The notes beneath the pieces were generated by a model that saw only the letters and a program-made list of their open reading frames with translations, was not told the origin of the DNA and did no database searches. A stretch of DNA of 64,000 nt from Pseudonocardia hierapolitana (GTDB lineage Bacteria; Actinomycetota; Actinomycetes; Mycobacteriales; Pseudonocardiaceae), in NCBI RefSeq assembly GCF_007994075.1, contig NZ_VIWU01000001.1:2356001-2420000 (forward strand), given 5' to 3'. Position 1 is the stretch's first letter. Every line of letters begins with the position of its first letter. This document shows positions 1-8,088 of the stretch, in pieces. The translations under genes and the position numbers were made by a program.

Positions 1-444
1 GTCGGCGAACACCTTCGAGCAGCCCTCTGCCGCGCAGCCGCCGTGGCGGCTGATGCCGTACTCGGAGACAAGCATCGCCAGCGCGAACGCGGTGGTGGCC
101 CGGATGCGGTCGACGAGGCCCACCTCGGGCGGCGTGTAGTGCAGGTGCCAGCCCTCGCCGTCGTGGTCGGTGAGGTGCGGCTCGATACGCACGTCGACGA
201 GCAGGGCGTTGACCGCGGCGGCGGCCTCGTCGTCGCTCGTGACGTCGAAGACGGTGCGCAGCCGGCGGCTCCAGGCACGCAGCGCGGGCTCGATGCTGTC
301 CGGGGCGTCGAGAGCGCGGTACGAGTGCGCGACCAGCACCCCCCGCAGCTGGCCGGGCACCCTGCCCTCCGGGTCCTCGATCACGGCGTTCACCAGATCG
401 ACGGCGGCGCCGAGCGCGTCGCTCCGGTAACCGATGAAGTCCAT
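1..444 (-). CDS. CGNR zinc finger / ABATE-domain protein, 3' end cut by window edge
   Basis: The reading frame starts at an ATG whose complement is at 442-444 (MDFIGYRSDALGAAVDL) and runs open off the left edge. It encodes an ABATE-type N-terminal domain with a run around VNAVIED and the start of a CGNR zinc finger, CAAEGCSKVF, at the truncated end. Proteins of this family are putative stress-responsive transcription regulators of actinobacteria. Only the N-terminal 148 residues are present, so the final zinc ligands and CGNR motif are not visible. It is divergent from the small gene at 518. The family assignment is fairly secure; the specific function is unknown. Confidence 0.75.
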   Translation of the reverse strand, partial: MDFIGYRSDALGAAVDLVNAVIEDPEGRVPGQLRGVLVAHSYRALDAPDSIEPALRAWSRRLRTVFDVTSDDEAAAAVNALLVDVRIEPHLTDHDGEGWHLHYTPPEVGLVDRIRATTAFALAMLVSEYGISRHGGCAAEGCSKVFAD

Positions 445-517
445 TGGCCTATTACTACCACAGCCGGACGTGTAAGATGCCAACTAGCTACGGATATTAC
501 CGAGGGGAGACGCGGCC

Positions 518-706
518 ATGCGGTGCGCGCGGTGTGGGTGGCCGATCGACGAGGCGGCGGTGCTCTCGACGCACCACACCTCGCAGGGGTGGGTGCGGTA
601 CCGCCGGTGCGTGTGCGGGGACGTCACGATCCAGCTCGTGACGCTGGGCCCGGCCGCGGGCACGCAGGTCGAGCCGGTGCGGGAACCGGCCGAGAGCGCC
701 CTGTGA
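518..706 (+). CDS. Small zinc-ribbon-like protein, 62 aa
   Basis: A 62-residue protein starts with MRCARCGWPIDE and carries a CxxC pair at residues 3 and 6 and a second CxC pair in RRCVCGD near residue 31, so it could fold as a small zinc ribbon. A good ribosome binding site (gaggggag) ends about 9 nt before the ATG, and a possible extended -10 element (TGTAAGAT) lies at 471-478. Codon use is strongly third-position GC as in its neighbours, which supports it being real. No specific function can be assigned. Confidence 0.6.
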   Translation: MRCARCGWPIDEAAVLSTHHTSQGWVRYRRCVCGDVTIQLVTLGPAAGTQVEPVREPAESAL

Positions 707-783
707 CACCAGCGGGAAAGACGAACGGCACCGGCGGACGGCACCTGCCGCCCGCCGGTGCCGTTCGGTACCGGTGTGTGCGC

Positions 784-951
784 TCAGCCGGAGGCGGCCT
801 TGAGAGCGTCGCCGAGGTCGCTGGCTTCCTCTGCGGACATCTCGACGACCAGGCGGCCGCCACCCTCGAGGGGGACGCGCATCACGATGCCCCGACCCTC
901 CTTGGTCACCTCCAGGGGACCATCGCCGGTCCGGGGCTTCATCGCCGCCAT
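784..951 (-). CDS. DUF3117 family protein, 55 aa
   Basis: Translation on the minus strand gives a 55-residue protein beginning MAAMKPRTGDGPLEVTKEGR and ending GDALKAASG, which I recognise as the highly conserved actinobacterial DUF3117 family. A strong Shine-Dalgarno (ggaggaggcagg) precedes the ATG. The M. tuberculosis homologue, as I recall, is Rv1211 next to the tag gene, and the same order is seen here (tag follows at 1689). The function is not established. Its short length and rigid conservation in the family argue for a structural or binding role rather than catalysis. Confidence 0.85.
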   Translation of the reverse strand: MAAMKPRTGDGPLEVTKEGRGIVMRVPLEGGGRLVVEMSAEEASDLGDALKAASG

Positions 952-1119
952 CTCCTGCCTCCTCCGTCGTCGTTAGTGGCCAGAGCCGTTGGCATCGCGG
1001 GGTTCGTTGCCGCTGCGCGGGCGTAGCGCGCGGCGAGGATGCTGGGAACATCTTTCCTCATCCGGCGGACAGGGGCGCAACCGGAGCGATCAACCACCCA
1101 GGTCGTTCACCGTCCGCAG

Positions 1120-1689
1120 TCAGGAAGTCGCTGCCCGCCAGCAGTCCGCGACGTGATCGTCCACCAGCCCGGCGGCCTGCATCAGCGCGTAGCACGTGGT
1201 CGGCCCGACGAAGCGCATCCCCTGTTGCTTGAGGGCGCGCGCCATCGCCACCGACTCCGGGCTGGTGGCCGGCACGTCGGCGAGCGTGGCGGGCCGGGGG
1301 TGCGTGGCCGGGTCGGGCGCGAACGACCAGAGCAGCTCGTCCAGCGGCTGGTCCATGCCCAGGACGCACCGCGCGTTCTGGATCGTCGCCTCGATCTTGG
1401 CCCGGTTGCGCACGATCCCGGCGTCGCCGAGCAGCCGCTGCACGTCGGTGTCGTCGAAGGCGGCCACCGCGGCCGGGTCGAACCCGGCGAACGCGGCGCG
1501 GAACGCCGGCCGCTTGCGCAGGATGACCAGCCAGGACAACCCGGACTGGAACCCTTCGAGGCTCAGCCGCTCGAACATCGCGCTGACACCCTGCAGCGGG
1601 CGACCCCACTCCTCGTCGTGGTAGGCGACGTACTCGGGCGCGGATCCGGCCCAGCCGCAGCGAGCGCGGCCGTCGGTTGACTCAGGCAC
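1120..1689 (-). CDS. tag: DNA-3-methyladenine glycosylase I
   Basis: This base-excision repair enzyme removes 3-methyladenine from alkylated DNA. Visible family features are the N-terminal zinc-site residues in RCGW and YHDEEWGRP, the catalytic-region motif LEGFQSGLSW, the R-N-R-A-K-I segment, and the C-terminal HVADC that supplies the other zinc ligands. I chose the GTG at 1689 because the protein then begins VPESTDGRARCGW, the usual position of the first cysteine, and the start overlaps the stop of the upstream SRPBCC gene (GTGCCTGA). The longer frame upstream shows no family similarity. Length (189 aa) is normal for Tag. Confidence 0.92.
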   Translation of the reverse strand: MPESTDGRARCGWAGSAPEYVAYHDEEWGRPLQGVSAMFERLSLEGFQSGLSWLVILRKRPAFRAAFAGFDPAAVAAFDDTDVQRLLGDAGIVRNRAKIEATIQNARCVLGMDQPLDELLWSFAPDPATHPRPATLADVPATSPESVAMARALKQQGMRFVGPTTCYALMQAAGLVDDHVADCWRAATS

Positions 1690-2146
1690 CGGACCGGTAT
1701 ACCGCCTCGCACCGACGCTCCAGGCGCCGGAGCGACAACGCCATCCCGGCCCGGAAGGCCGGCCGCACCAGCGGCCAACCCAGCGCCCCAAGCCGCCCGA
1801 GCGGGAGGTCGAGCAGCTCCGACCAGCGGAACCGGGCGCGCTCCGGGCCGAGCGGCAGCACCTCGAACACGCCCTCCCCGCGCACCACCCGTCCGAGGTG
1901 GCGCACCACGCAACGCCGCGGCGGGATCCACTCGACGATCTCCATGCGGTCGGTCACCCCCACCGGGCCGATTCCGGTGACCGCCTCCAGGACGGCTCCG
2001 AGCCGTCTGCCGTCGCCCCCGCCGGTCGGGCGGACCCGGGTGCCGAGCATCCACTCCCCCTGGCTCGCCCAGTCGGTCACCGTCTGCCAGACCACCTCGG
2101 CGGGCGCCGCGACGTCGACGGGTTCGCTGAGCTCGACCCGGGTCAC
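1682..2146 (-). CDS. SRPBCC (polyketide cyclase/START-like) family protein
   Basis: A 154-residue protein starting at GTG 2146 has the typical SRPBCC pattern: an N-terminal strand (VELSEPVDVAAPAEVVWQTVTD), a middle strand block (GPVGVTDRMEIVEW), and a C-terminal helix ending in RRLERRCEAVY. Such folds bind hydrophobic ligands in a deep cavity. The gene is translationally coupled at both ends: its GTG overlaps the stop of the DivIVA-like gene, and its stop overlaps tag. The ligand is unknown. It belongs to the gpgS-tag conserved neighbourhood. Confidence 0.8.
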   Translation of the reverse strand: MTRVELSEPVDVAAPAEVVWQTVTDWASQGEWMLGTRVRPTGGGDGRRLGAVLEAVTGIGPVGVTDRMEIVEWIPPRRCVVRHLGRVVRGEGVFEVLPLGPERARFRWSELLDLPLGRLGALGWPLVRPAFRAGMALSLRRLERRCEAVYRSGA

Positions 2147-2535
2147 TGCTCGCCCTCCACCCGCACCGCGGTGCCGGGCGACGCCGACCCGAGCACCGAC
2201 TCCAGCTCGGCGACCCTCGCCAGCAGGCCGTCCCGCTGAGCGCCCGTCCGGTCCAGCTGGTCGGCGAGCCGGTCGAGCACCCAGTCGACCTCGTCCATCC
2301 GGTATCCGCGCAACGCCTGCTGGAAGCGCAGCTCGCGCACGTCGTCGCCGTCGATCTCGCCCGCGGGCAACCGGGTGGGCGTTGCGCCCGGCGGCAGTGG
2401 CGCCAGCTCCTCGCCCCGCCCGAACACGAGCGCGGACAGCCCGAACAGCGCGGCCCCGACCGCCGCGACGACCAGAAGGTAGATCAGCGCGGTCCCCACC
2501 CCGCCGATCCCATCACGCGCGCGAGATCGACGCAT
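2143..2535 (-). CDS. Membrane-anchored DivIVA-domain protein
   Basis: The predicted 130-residue protein (start ATG 2535, MRRSRARDGIGG) has one transmembrane helix at about residues 12-37 (ALIYLLVVAAVGAALFGLSA), then a linker and a DivIVA-like segment, FQQALRGYRMDEVDWVLDRL, followed by a coiled coil. DivIVA domains recognise curved membrane or scaffold partners in cell division and polar growth. In M. tuberculosis the equivalent position between gpgS and tag is occupied by Rv1209, and I infer orthology. An upstream start at 2592 is possible but adds an arginine-rich, poorly conserved stretch. Confidence 0.78.
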   Translation of the reverse strand: MRRSRARDGIGGVGTALIYLLVVAAVGAALFGLSALVFGRGEELAPLPPGATPTRLPAGEIDGDDVRELRFQQALRGYRMDEVDWVLDRLADQLDRTGAQRDGLLARVAELESVLGSASPGTAVRVEGEQ

Positions 2536-2641
2536 AGTGCCCCCGGGAGTCCGTTGCGTATATCGGCGGATCCAGGTTTCCCCTGGGTGCACCGGCGGGC
2601 CGCCGCGCGTATCGGCATGCTCGGGCGGTCCGGCGGTGCGC

Positions 2642-3613
2642 TCAGCGGGGAGCTGGGCCGTCGAGATATGTGGCGGACTCCCGGCGGGGGGCGCATACCT
2701 GGCTCATAGGGGGGCGATCGGCGACGCCGATCGCCGTGGTCGACGGCAACCATTCCCCCTCCACCTGCACGAACTGGGTGAGCGCCGCACCCGCGTCGGG
2801 TACGTCGCAGCGGGCGAGCGCCGCGGAGAGGATCTGGCGCGCCATCACCCCCAGCTGCAGCAGCGACCGGTTGCGGTGCTTGCGCACGCCGAGGTTGACC
2901 TGGCCGAGCCCGTCCAGGCCGAGCCGGGCGTACGCGTCGAGCAGCAGCCCGATCTCCACCCCGTAACCGGGCGCGAAGGGCACCGACTCCAGCAGCTCCC
3001 GGGTGCCGGCGTACTCGCCGCCGAGCGGCTGCACGATCCCGGCGAGCTCGGGCCGCAGCGCGGCGAGCAACGGGCGCACGAGCAGCTCCGTGACGCGCCC
3101 GCCGCCGGTGTCGGCCACCGTGGTCTCCAGGCGCAGCGGCCGCCGGTAGAAGCCCTTCACCAGCGCCACGCCGCGTTCGGTGAGCAACGGGCCGAGCAGC
3201 GCCGGCACGAAACCGGGGTCGAAGTCGACGAGGTCGGAATCGAGGTAGCAGACCACGTCGCCGCTGGTGGCCGCGAGCGAGCGCCACAGCACCTCCCCCT
3301 TGCCCGGCACCGGGGGGAGCTCGGGCAGCACGTCCGTGCGCAGCACCACCCGCGCACCCGCCGCAGCGGCCACCTCCACCGTGCGGTCGGTCGAGCCGGA
3401 GTCCACGACCACCAGCTCGTCGACGAGCGGGGCGGGCCCGCTGGTCAGGGGCACGATCGCGGCCACGATCGCACCGACCGTGGCCTCCTCGTCCAGGGCC
3501 GGCAGCACCACCGAAACCCGCCGCCCCTGCTTCGCCGCGACCAGCTCCTCGACGCTCCAGCAGGGCTCCTGCCACGTCCGCCGGGCGAACCACTCCTCGA
3601 TGACGGGATCCAC
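2642..3613 (-). CDS. gpgS: Glucosyl-3-phosphoglycerate synthase
   Basis: GpgS is the GT81 glycosyltransferase that joins glucose from a nucleotide sugar to 3-phosphoglycerate, the first step toward methylglucose lipopolysaccharide or glucosylglycerate. The sequence shows the GT-A fold entry VSVVLPALDEEATVG, the metal-binding LDSDL motif, and GGRVTELLVRPLL in the acceptor region. I prefer GTG 3613 (MDPVIEEW) over GTG 3622 because the aaggag ribosome site is then 8 nt away. The 323-residue length matches the mycobacterial enzyme. It follows folP2 by 13 nt in a conserved operon. Confidence 0.9.
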   Translation of the reverse strand: MDPVIEEWFARRTWQEPCWSVEELVAAKQGRRVSVVLPALDEEATVGAIVAAIVPLTSGPAPLVDELVVVDSGSTDRTVEVAAAAGARVVLRTDVLPELPPVPGKGEVLWRSLAATSGDVVCYLDSDLVDFDPGFVPALLGPLLTERGVALVKGFYRRPLRLETTVADTGGGRVTELLVRPLLAALRPELAGIVQPLGGEYAGTRELLESVPFAPGYGVEIGLLLDAYARLGLDGLGQVNLGVRKHRNRSLLQLGVMARQILSAALARCDVPDAGAALTQFVQVEGEWLPSTTAIGVADRPPMSQVCAPRRESATYLDGPAPR

Positions 3614-3626
3614 GGGCCTCACTCCT

Positions 3627-4493
3627 TCACGGAAGGGTCCTCACAACGCGTGCGGGAGGGCGATCACCGATGATCGACGTCACCATGTCCACCGTCCGGC
3701 GCGCCTGCCGGACCTCGTGTACCCGGAAGATGCGCGCACCTTGCCACGCGCAGACGGCGACGGTGGCCATCGTGCCCTCGATGCGCTCGCCCACCGGCAG
3801 GTCCAGCGTCTCGCCGACGAAGTCCTTGTTGGAGGGTGCGACCAGCACCGGCCTGCCCAGCCGCACGAGCTCGTCGAGGCGCCGGGTGAGCTCGAGCGAG
3901 TGCCAGGTGTTCTTGTTGAAGTCGTGCCCGGGGTCCAGCACGACCCGATCGGGCGACACACCGGCGGCGATCGCCCGCTCGGCGAGCGACTCGAGGAACC
4001 GGGTGACGTCGCCGACGAGGTCCGGGTACCGAACCCGGCGGGTGTAGGTGCGCGGGGTGAGCCCGCCGGTGTGGGTGCACACCAGGCTCGCCCCGAACTC
4101 CGCGGCCACCTCGGCGAGCTGCGGGTCGTGGCTGCCCCACGCGTCGTTCACGAGGTCCGCCCCCGCGGGCAGCACGGCCCGGGCCACCTCGGCGCGCCAC
4201 GTGTCGACGCTGATCGCGACGTCCGGGTGCTTCTCCCGGACGCATCCCACGAGCGCCTCGACGCGGGCGATCTCCTCGACGGGGGTGACCTCGGGGCCGA
4301 GGCCGGCCTTCACCCCGCCGACGTCGATGACGTCCGCACCGTCGGCCACCATCTGCGCCACCTGCTCCAGCGCCGGCGCCAGTGCGTACGCACGCCCCCG
4401 GTCGTAGAACGAGTCGGGCGTGGCGTTGACGATGCCCATGACGAGCCGGGCCGAGTCGTCGTAGGTGCGGGCGCCGAGGCGCACCGGGGGCAT
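3627..4493 (-). CDS. folP2: FolP2-type dihydropteroate synthase homologue
   Basis: The TIM-barrel DHPS family is evident from GIVNATPDSF, VDTW, LDPGHDFNKN and VHEV. However, the loop that normally reads GGES(T)RPG is GGVKAGLGPEV, and the SxRK motif is SNKDF. This is the FolP2 pattern, and the mycobacterial FolP2 proteins are reported to lack classical DHPS activity, so the true substrate is uncertain. Its ATG (4493) overlaps the stop of the upstream LOG gene (TAATG), and gpgS follows, matching the Rv1207-Rv1208 order. It most likely works in the gpgS pathway or another pterin-like reaction rather than in folate synthesis. Confidence 0.85.
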   Translation of the reverse strand: MPPVRLGARTYDDSARLVMGIVNATPDSFYDRGRAYALAPALEQVAQMVADGADVIDVGGVKAGLGPEVTPVEEIARVEALVGCVREKHPDVAISVDTWRAEVARAVLPAGADLVNDAWGSHDPQLAEVAAEFGASLVCTHTGGLTPRTYTRRVRYPDLVGDVTRFLESLAERAIAAGVSPDRVVLDPGHDFNKNTWHSLELTRRLDELVRLGRPVLVAPSNKDFVGETLDLPVGERIEGTMATVAVCAWQGARIFRVHEVRQARRTVDMVTSIIGDRPPARVVRTLP

Positions 4494-5050
4494 TAGGAGT
4501 CCACGGGTTTCGCGCACGCGTCGAGGGCCGCGGACACGTCGGTGGCCACCACGAGCCGCTCGATCGCCTCCGGACGCACGAATCCGCGCTCGCCCAGCCC
4601 GCGCACCCACTCCAGCAGCCCGGCGTAGTGCCCGTCGGGGTCGAGCAGCACCACCGGCTTGCTGTGCATGCGCAGGTAGCCCGCCGTCCACACCTCGAAC
4701 AGCTCCTCGCACGTGCCCACGCCGCCGGGCAGCGCGATGAACGCGTCGGCGTGGGCCTCCATGAGCGCCTTGCGCTCGCGCATCGTCTCGACGATCAGCA
4801 GCTCGTCGGAGTCGTGGTCGGCCCACTCCAGGTCGACGAGAGCCTGTGGGATGACCCCGGTGGTGCGCGCGCCGCCCGCCCGGGCCGCCGCGCCGAGGAC
4901 ACCCATCATCGCCGCCTTGCCACCCCCGGACACGAGCTGCCAGCCGCGCGCCGCGATCTGGCTGCCGACGTCGGCGGCGAGGCGCAGGTAGCGCTCGGGG
5001 AGGCCCTCGATGGACCCGCAGTACACGCATACGGACAGCGGCCCGGTCAA
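4493..5050 (-). CDS. LOG-family (TIGR00730) Rossmann protein, first copy
   Basis: A 185-residue lysine-decarboxylase-like (LOG) protein has the nucleotide-binding start VCVYCGS, the GGGKAAMMG motif and the family signature PGGVGTCEE. Related proteins hydrolyse nucleoside 5'-monophosphates, including cytokinin ribotides. The start is probably TTG 5050, which overlaps the stop of the upstream LOG gene (TTGA), implying translational coupling. It lacks the longer N-terminus of its neighbour. The two adjacent LOG genes are probably paralogues with different substrates. Confidence 0.85.
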   Translation of the reverse strand: MTGPLSVCVYCGSIEGLPERYLRLAADVGSQIAARGWQLVSGGGKAAMMGVLGAAARAGGARTTGVIPQALVDLEWADHDSDELLIVETMRERKALMEAHADAFIALPGGVGTCEELFEVWTAGYLRMHSKPVVLLDPDGHYAGLLEWVRGLGERGFVRPEAIERLVVATDVSAALDACAKPVDS

Positions 5051-5811
5051 TGCGCCTCCTCCCAGGCCCGCCACGCCTCCTGCACGATCTTCACCGCGTC
5101 GTCCACGTCGTCGGTGAGGTGCAGGAGCGCGAGGTCCTTCTCGCCGATCTTGCCGGCGCCGAGCACCGTGTTCGCGATCCAGTCGTAGAGCCCGCCCCAG
5201 TACTCGGTGCCCAGGAGCACCACCGGGAACTTGGTGACCTTCTTCGTCTGCACCAGCGTGAGCGCCTCGAACAGCTCGTCGAGGGTGCCGAAACCGCCCG
5301 GCAGGCAGACGAAGGCCTGCGAGTACTTCACGAACATGGTCTTGCGGGCGAAGAAGTAGCGGAAGTTGATGCCCAGGTCGACCCAGTCGTTCAGTCCCTG
5401 CTCGAACGGCAGCTCGATGCCCAGGCCCACGGAGAAACCGCCGGCCTCCGAGCAGCCCTTGTTGGCGGCCTCCATCGCGCCCGGGCCACCACCGGTGATC
5501 ACCGCGAAGCCGGCCTCGGCGAGCGCGGTGCCCAGCGCCCGGCCCTGCGCGTACTCGATGTGGTCCCGGCCTGTGCGCGCCGAGCCGAACACGGTGACCG
5601 CGCGGGGCAGCTCCGCGAGCATGCCGAAGCCCTCGACGAACTCGGCCTGGATGCGCATCACGCGCCACGGGTCGGTGTGCACCCAGTCGCTGGGACCGCG
5701 CGAGTCGAGCAGCCGCTGGTCGGTGGTGGTGGGTTCGTTGCGCCGCTCGCGGCGCAGCACCACCGGGCCGCGTTGTTTCTCCTCGGGGCGTCGAACCCCG
5801 TCCGTGCTCAT
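5047..5811 (-). CDS. LOG-family (TIGR00730) Rossmann protein, second copy with N-terminal extension
   Basis: The 254-residue protein has about 65 extra N-terminal residues rich in charge (MSTDGVRRPEEKQRGP...) before the LOG fold. The fold shows VTVFGSART, GGGPGAMEAANKG and PGGFGTLDE, the phosphoribohydrolase signature. It corresponds in position to Rv1205 of M. tuberculosis, a cytokinin-activating phosphoribohydrolase by family knowledge. It is the first gene of the operon running down to tag. The gap of 26 nt to dapE upstream suggests possible cotranscription with dapE. Confidence 0.87.
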   Translation of the reverse strand: MSTDGVRRPEEKQRGPVVLRRERRNEPTTTDQRLLDSRGPSDWVHTDPWRVMRIQAEFVEGFGMLAELPRAVTVFGSARTGRDHIEYAQGRALGTALAEAGFAVITGGGPGAMEAANKGCSEAGGFSVGLGIELPFEQGLNDWVDLGINFRYFFARKTMFVKYSQAFVCLPGGFGTLDELFEALTLVQTKKVTKFPVVLLGTEYWGGLYDWIANTVLGAGKIGEKDLALLHLTDDVDDAVKIVQEAWRAWEEAH

Positions 5812-5837
5812 GCCGGCCAGGGTAATGAGCGCTTGTG

Positions 5838-6899
5838 TCAGGCGAGGAAACGACGGAGGACGTCCACGGCCTCGGTGATCTTGCGCGGTTCCACGTGCTC
5901 GTCGCGGGTGTGGGCGAGGTTCGGGTCGCCGGGGCCGTAGTTCAGCGCCGGGATGCCGAGGGCGGCGAAGCGCGCCACGTCCGTCCAGCCGAGCTTGGCG
6001 GTGGGCACGGCGCCGGTGGCGGCGAGGAACTCCTGCGCGGCCGGCTCGCCGAGGCCGGGCAGCGCGCCGGCCGAGAGATCGGTGAGGGTGACCTCGAAGC
6101 CGTCGAACACCTCGCGCACGTGCTTCTCGGCCGCCGCCGCATCGCGGTCGGGGGCGAACCGGAAGTTGACGGTGACCACGCACTCGTCGGGCACGACGTT
6201 GCCCGCCACCCCGCCCGCGATGCGCACCGCCTGCAGGCCTTCCCGGAACCGGCAGCCGTCGATGTCGACCTCGCGGGCGGGGTACGTGGCGAGCCGGTGC
6301 AGCACGGCCTCGGCCTTGTGCACGGCGTTGTCCCCCAGCCACGAGCGGGCCGAGTGGGCCCGCCGCCCGCGGACTGTGACGTCCACCCGCAACGTGCCCT
6401 GGCAGCCGGCCTCGACGGCGCCGTTCGTCGGCTCCCCGAGGATCGCGAGGTCGGCCGCGAGCCAGTCGCGGTGCTCGCGCTCGATGCGCCCCAACCCGTT
6501 GCGGACGGCCTCGACCTCCTCGCAGTCGTAGAAGACGAACGTGAGGTCGTGGCGCGGGTCCGGCAGCACGGCCGCGAGGTGGGCGAACACCGCGTCGCCC
6601 GCCTTCATGTCCGAGGTGCCGCAGCCGTGGAGCAGCCCAGCGTCGCGACGGCTGGGGACGTTGCCCGCGATCGGCACGGTGTCGATGTGCCCGGCGAGCA
6701 GCACCCGCTTCTCCCGGCCCAGCTCGGTGCGGGCCAGCACCGCGTGCCCGGACCGCAGCACCCGCAGGTGCGGGGCCTGCGCGCGCAGGGCGGCCTCGAG
6801 CGCGGAGGCGAGCTCCCCTTCGTCGCCCGAGACGCTGGGCACGTCCACGAGCGCGGCGCAGAGCTCGACGGGATCACCGGCCAGGTCGAGGGATCGCAC
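5838..6899 (-). CDS. dapE: Succinyl-diaminopimelate desuccinylase
   Basis: DapE removes succinate from N-succinyl-LL-diaminopimelate in lysine and peptidoglycan precursor synthesis. The 353-residue M20 metallopeptidase has the first zinc ligand in AGHIDTVP, the bridging aspartate in GTSDMKAG, the catalytic glutamates in DCEEVE, and GEPTNG, with the final histidine near the C-terminus (LAHTRDEHV). It is divergent from dapD, and a dyad-symmetric four-half-site element lies between them. With dapC at 8089-9171, three steps of the succinylase branch sit within 3.4 kb. Confidence 0.93.
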   Translation of the reverse strand: MRSLDLAGDPVELCAALVDVPSVSGDEGELASALEAALRAQAPHLRVLRSGHAVLARTELGREKRVLLAGHIDTVPIAGNVPSRRDAGLLHGCGTSDMKAGDAVFAHLAAVLPDPRHDLTFVFYDCEEVEAVRNGLGRIEREHRDWLAADLAILGEPTNGAVEAGCQGTLRVDVTVRGRRAHSARSWLGDNAVHKAEAVLHRLATYPAREVDIDGCRFREGLQAVRIAGGVAGNVVPDECVVTVNFRFAPDRDAAAAEKHVREVFDGFEVTLTDLSAGALPGLGEPAAQEFLAATGAVPTAKLGWTDVARFAALGIPALNYGPGDPNLAHTRDEHVEPRKITEAVDVLRRFLA

Positions 6900-6918
6900 G
6901 CCACGACGCTACTGGGCG

Positions 6919-6990
6919 CACTTCACAGACCTGGTACTGACTTCACACAAGGCCGGCTCCGTGTGAAGTCGGGGCTGGATGTGTGAAGTC
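6919..6990. promoter_or_regulatory. Four half-site dyad between dapE and dapD
   Basis: The divergent intergenic region holds four 10-bp half-sites: CACTTCACAG (6919-6928), GACTTCACAC (6939-6948), GTGTGAAGTC (6961-6970) and GTGTGAAGTC (6981-6990). The inner pair are perfect inverted repeats. The outer pair lie exactly 20 bp (two helical turns) out on each side, so the whole array is symmetric about 6954.5. It looks like a double operator for a dimeric or tetrameric regulator controlling both dap genes. The regulator is unknown. Confidence 0.6.
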
Positions 6991-7026
6991 GCTCCGCCCC
7001 CGTCTACCGGCGGGGGCGGCGGCCGT

Positions 7027-7032
7027 TAGCGT
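7027..7032 (+). promoter_or_regulatory. Probable -10 box of a leaderless dapD transcript
   Basis: TAGCGT matches the actinobacterial TAnnnT -10 pattern and lies 6 nt before the GTG start of dapD. There is no ribosome binding site, so transcription probably starts at or next to the start codon. Confidence 0.4.
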
Positions 7033-7038
7033 GGGGCC

Positions 7039-7974
7039 GTGAGCAGCGCACTTCGCATCGAGGGTGCCTCCGGCACCGGGCTGGCCACCATCGCCGCCGA
7101 CGGCACCGTCCTGGACACCTGGTACCCCAGCCCGGCGCTGGGGCCCGACGCCCCGGATGTGACGGCCGACCTGGAGCCGCTCGTGGGCACCGACGACGCC
7201 CGCGGCGTGCGCACCGTCGTCGTGCGCACCGCGATCGCCTCGCTCGCCGACCCGCCCGCCGACGCCTCCGACGCCTACCTGCGGCTGCACCTGCTGAGCC
7301 ACCGGCTGGTCGCCCCGAGGGAGGCGAACATGGACGGGGTGTTCGGCGTGCTCGCCAACGTCGTGTGGACCAGCCGGGGTCCCTGCCCGGTGGCGGGCTT
7401 CGAGCTCACCCGCGCCCGGCTGCGGGCCCGGGGCCCGGTGGCCGTGTACGGGGTCGACAAGTTCCCCCGGATGGTCGACTACGTGCTGCCCGAGGGCGTC
7501 CGCATCGCCGACGCCGACCGCGTCCGGCTCGGCGCGCACCTGGCCTCGGGCACCACGGTGATGCACGAGGGCTTCGTGAACTACAACGCAGGCACGCTCG
7601 GCACGTCGATGGTCGAGGGGCGCATCTCCGCAGGTGTCGTCGTCGGGGACGGGTCCGACGTCGGCGGCGGCGCGTCGATCATGGGGACGCTCTCCGGCGG
7701 CGGCAAGGAGGTGATCTCGGTGGGCGAGCGGTGCCTGATCGGCGCCAACGCCGGGATCGGCATCTCCCTCGGCGACGACTGCGTGGTGGAGGCCGGCCTG
7801 TACGTCACCGCCGGCACCAAGGTCACGCTGCCGGACGGGAGCACGGCGGCCGCCCGCACCCTGTCCGGCCAGAACGGCGTCCTGCTGCGCCGCAACTCGG
7901 TCACCGGCGCGGTCGAGGCGCTTCCCCGCACGGGCGAGGGCATCGCCCTGAACGAGGCGCTGCACGCGAACTGA
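7039..7974 (+). CDS. dapD: 2,3,4,5-tetrahydropyridine-2,6-dicarboxylate N-succinyltransferase
   Basis: DapD transfers succinyl from succinyl-CoA to tetrahydrodipicolinate. The 311-residue protein is of the actinobacterial type: an N-terminal globular domain, then a left-handed beta-helix of hexapeptide repeats (about residues 150-270, such as [20 protein letters not shown] and [11 protein letters not shown]). It ends with a short C-terminal tail ([12 protein letters not shown]). The start is GTG 7039, with no Shine-Dalgarno and a TAnnnT box 6 nt upstream. A strong palindrome follows the stop, before the convergent dapC. Confidence 0.93.
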   Translation: MSSALRIEGASGTGLATIAADGTVLDTWYPSPALGPDAPDVTADLEPLVGTDDARGVRTVVVRTAIASLADPPADASDAYLRLHLLSHRLVAPREANMDGVFGVLANVVWTSRGPCPVAGFELTRARLRARGPVAVYGVDKFPRMVDYVLPEGVRIADADRVRLGAHLASGTTVMHEGFVNYNAGTLGTSMVEGRISAGVVVGDGSDVGGGASIMGTLSGGGKEVISVGERCLIGANAGIGISLGDDCVVEAGLYVTAGTKVTLPDGSTAAARTLSGQNGVLLRRNSVTGAVEALPRTGEGIALNEALHAN

Positions 7975-8005
7975 CGCGGAGGGCTGGGCCGCGGCCCGCC
8001 CCGAG

Positions 8006-8060
8006 GTTCAGGAAAGCCACATTCAGGGCTTCAGAGGCCCTGAATGTGGCTTTCCTGAAC
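8006..8060. terminator. Perfect 24-bp hairpin between convergent dapD and dapC
   Basis: Positions 8006-8029 and 8037-8060 are exact reverse complements of 24 nt, separated by the 7-nt loop TTCAGAG. It sits between two converging genes and would act as a bidirectional terminator, although no T-tract follows. A degenerate further copy of the right arm (GTGGCTCTCCTG) lies at about 8067-8078, which hints at a dispersed repeat family rather than a unique terminator. Confidence 0.7.
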
Positions 8061-8088
8061 TACCGGGTGGCTCTCCTGCCCGAGCCAC

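Noticed and set aside
43..1026. Long plus-strand frame across the first kilobase
   Set aside because: It is antisense to the CGNR gene and the DUF3117 gene, has no family match, and its composition is that of a reverse-strand shadow in GC-rich DNA.
3627..4493. folP2 as the sulfonamide target of this organism
   Set aside because: The active-site loops differ from classical DHPS; a separate folP1 is expected elsewhere in the genome.
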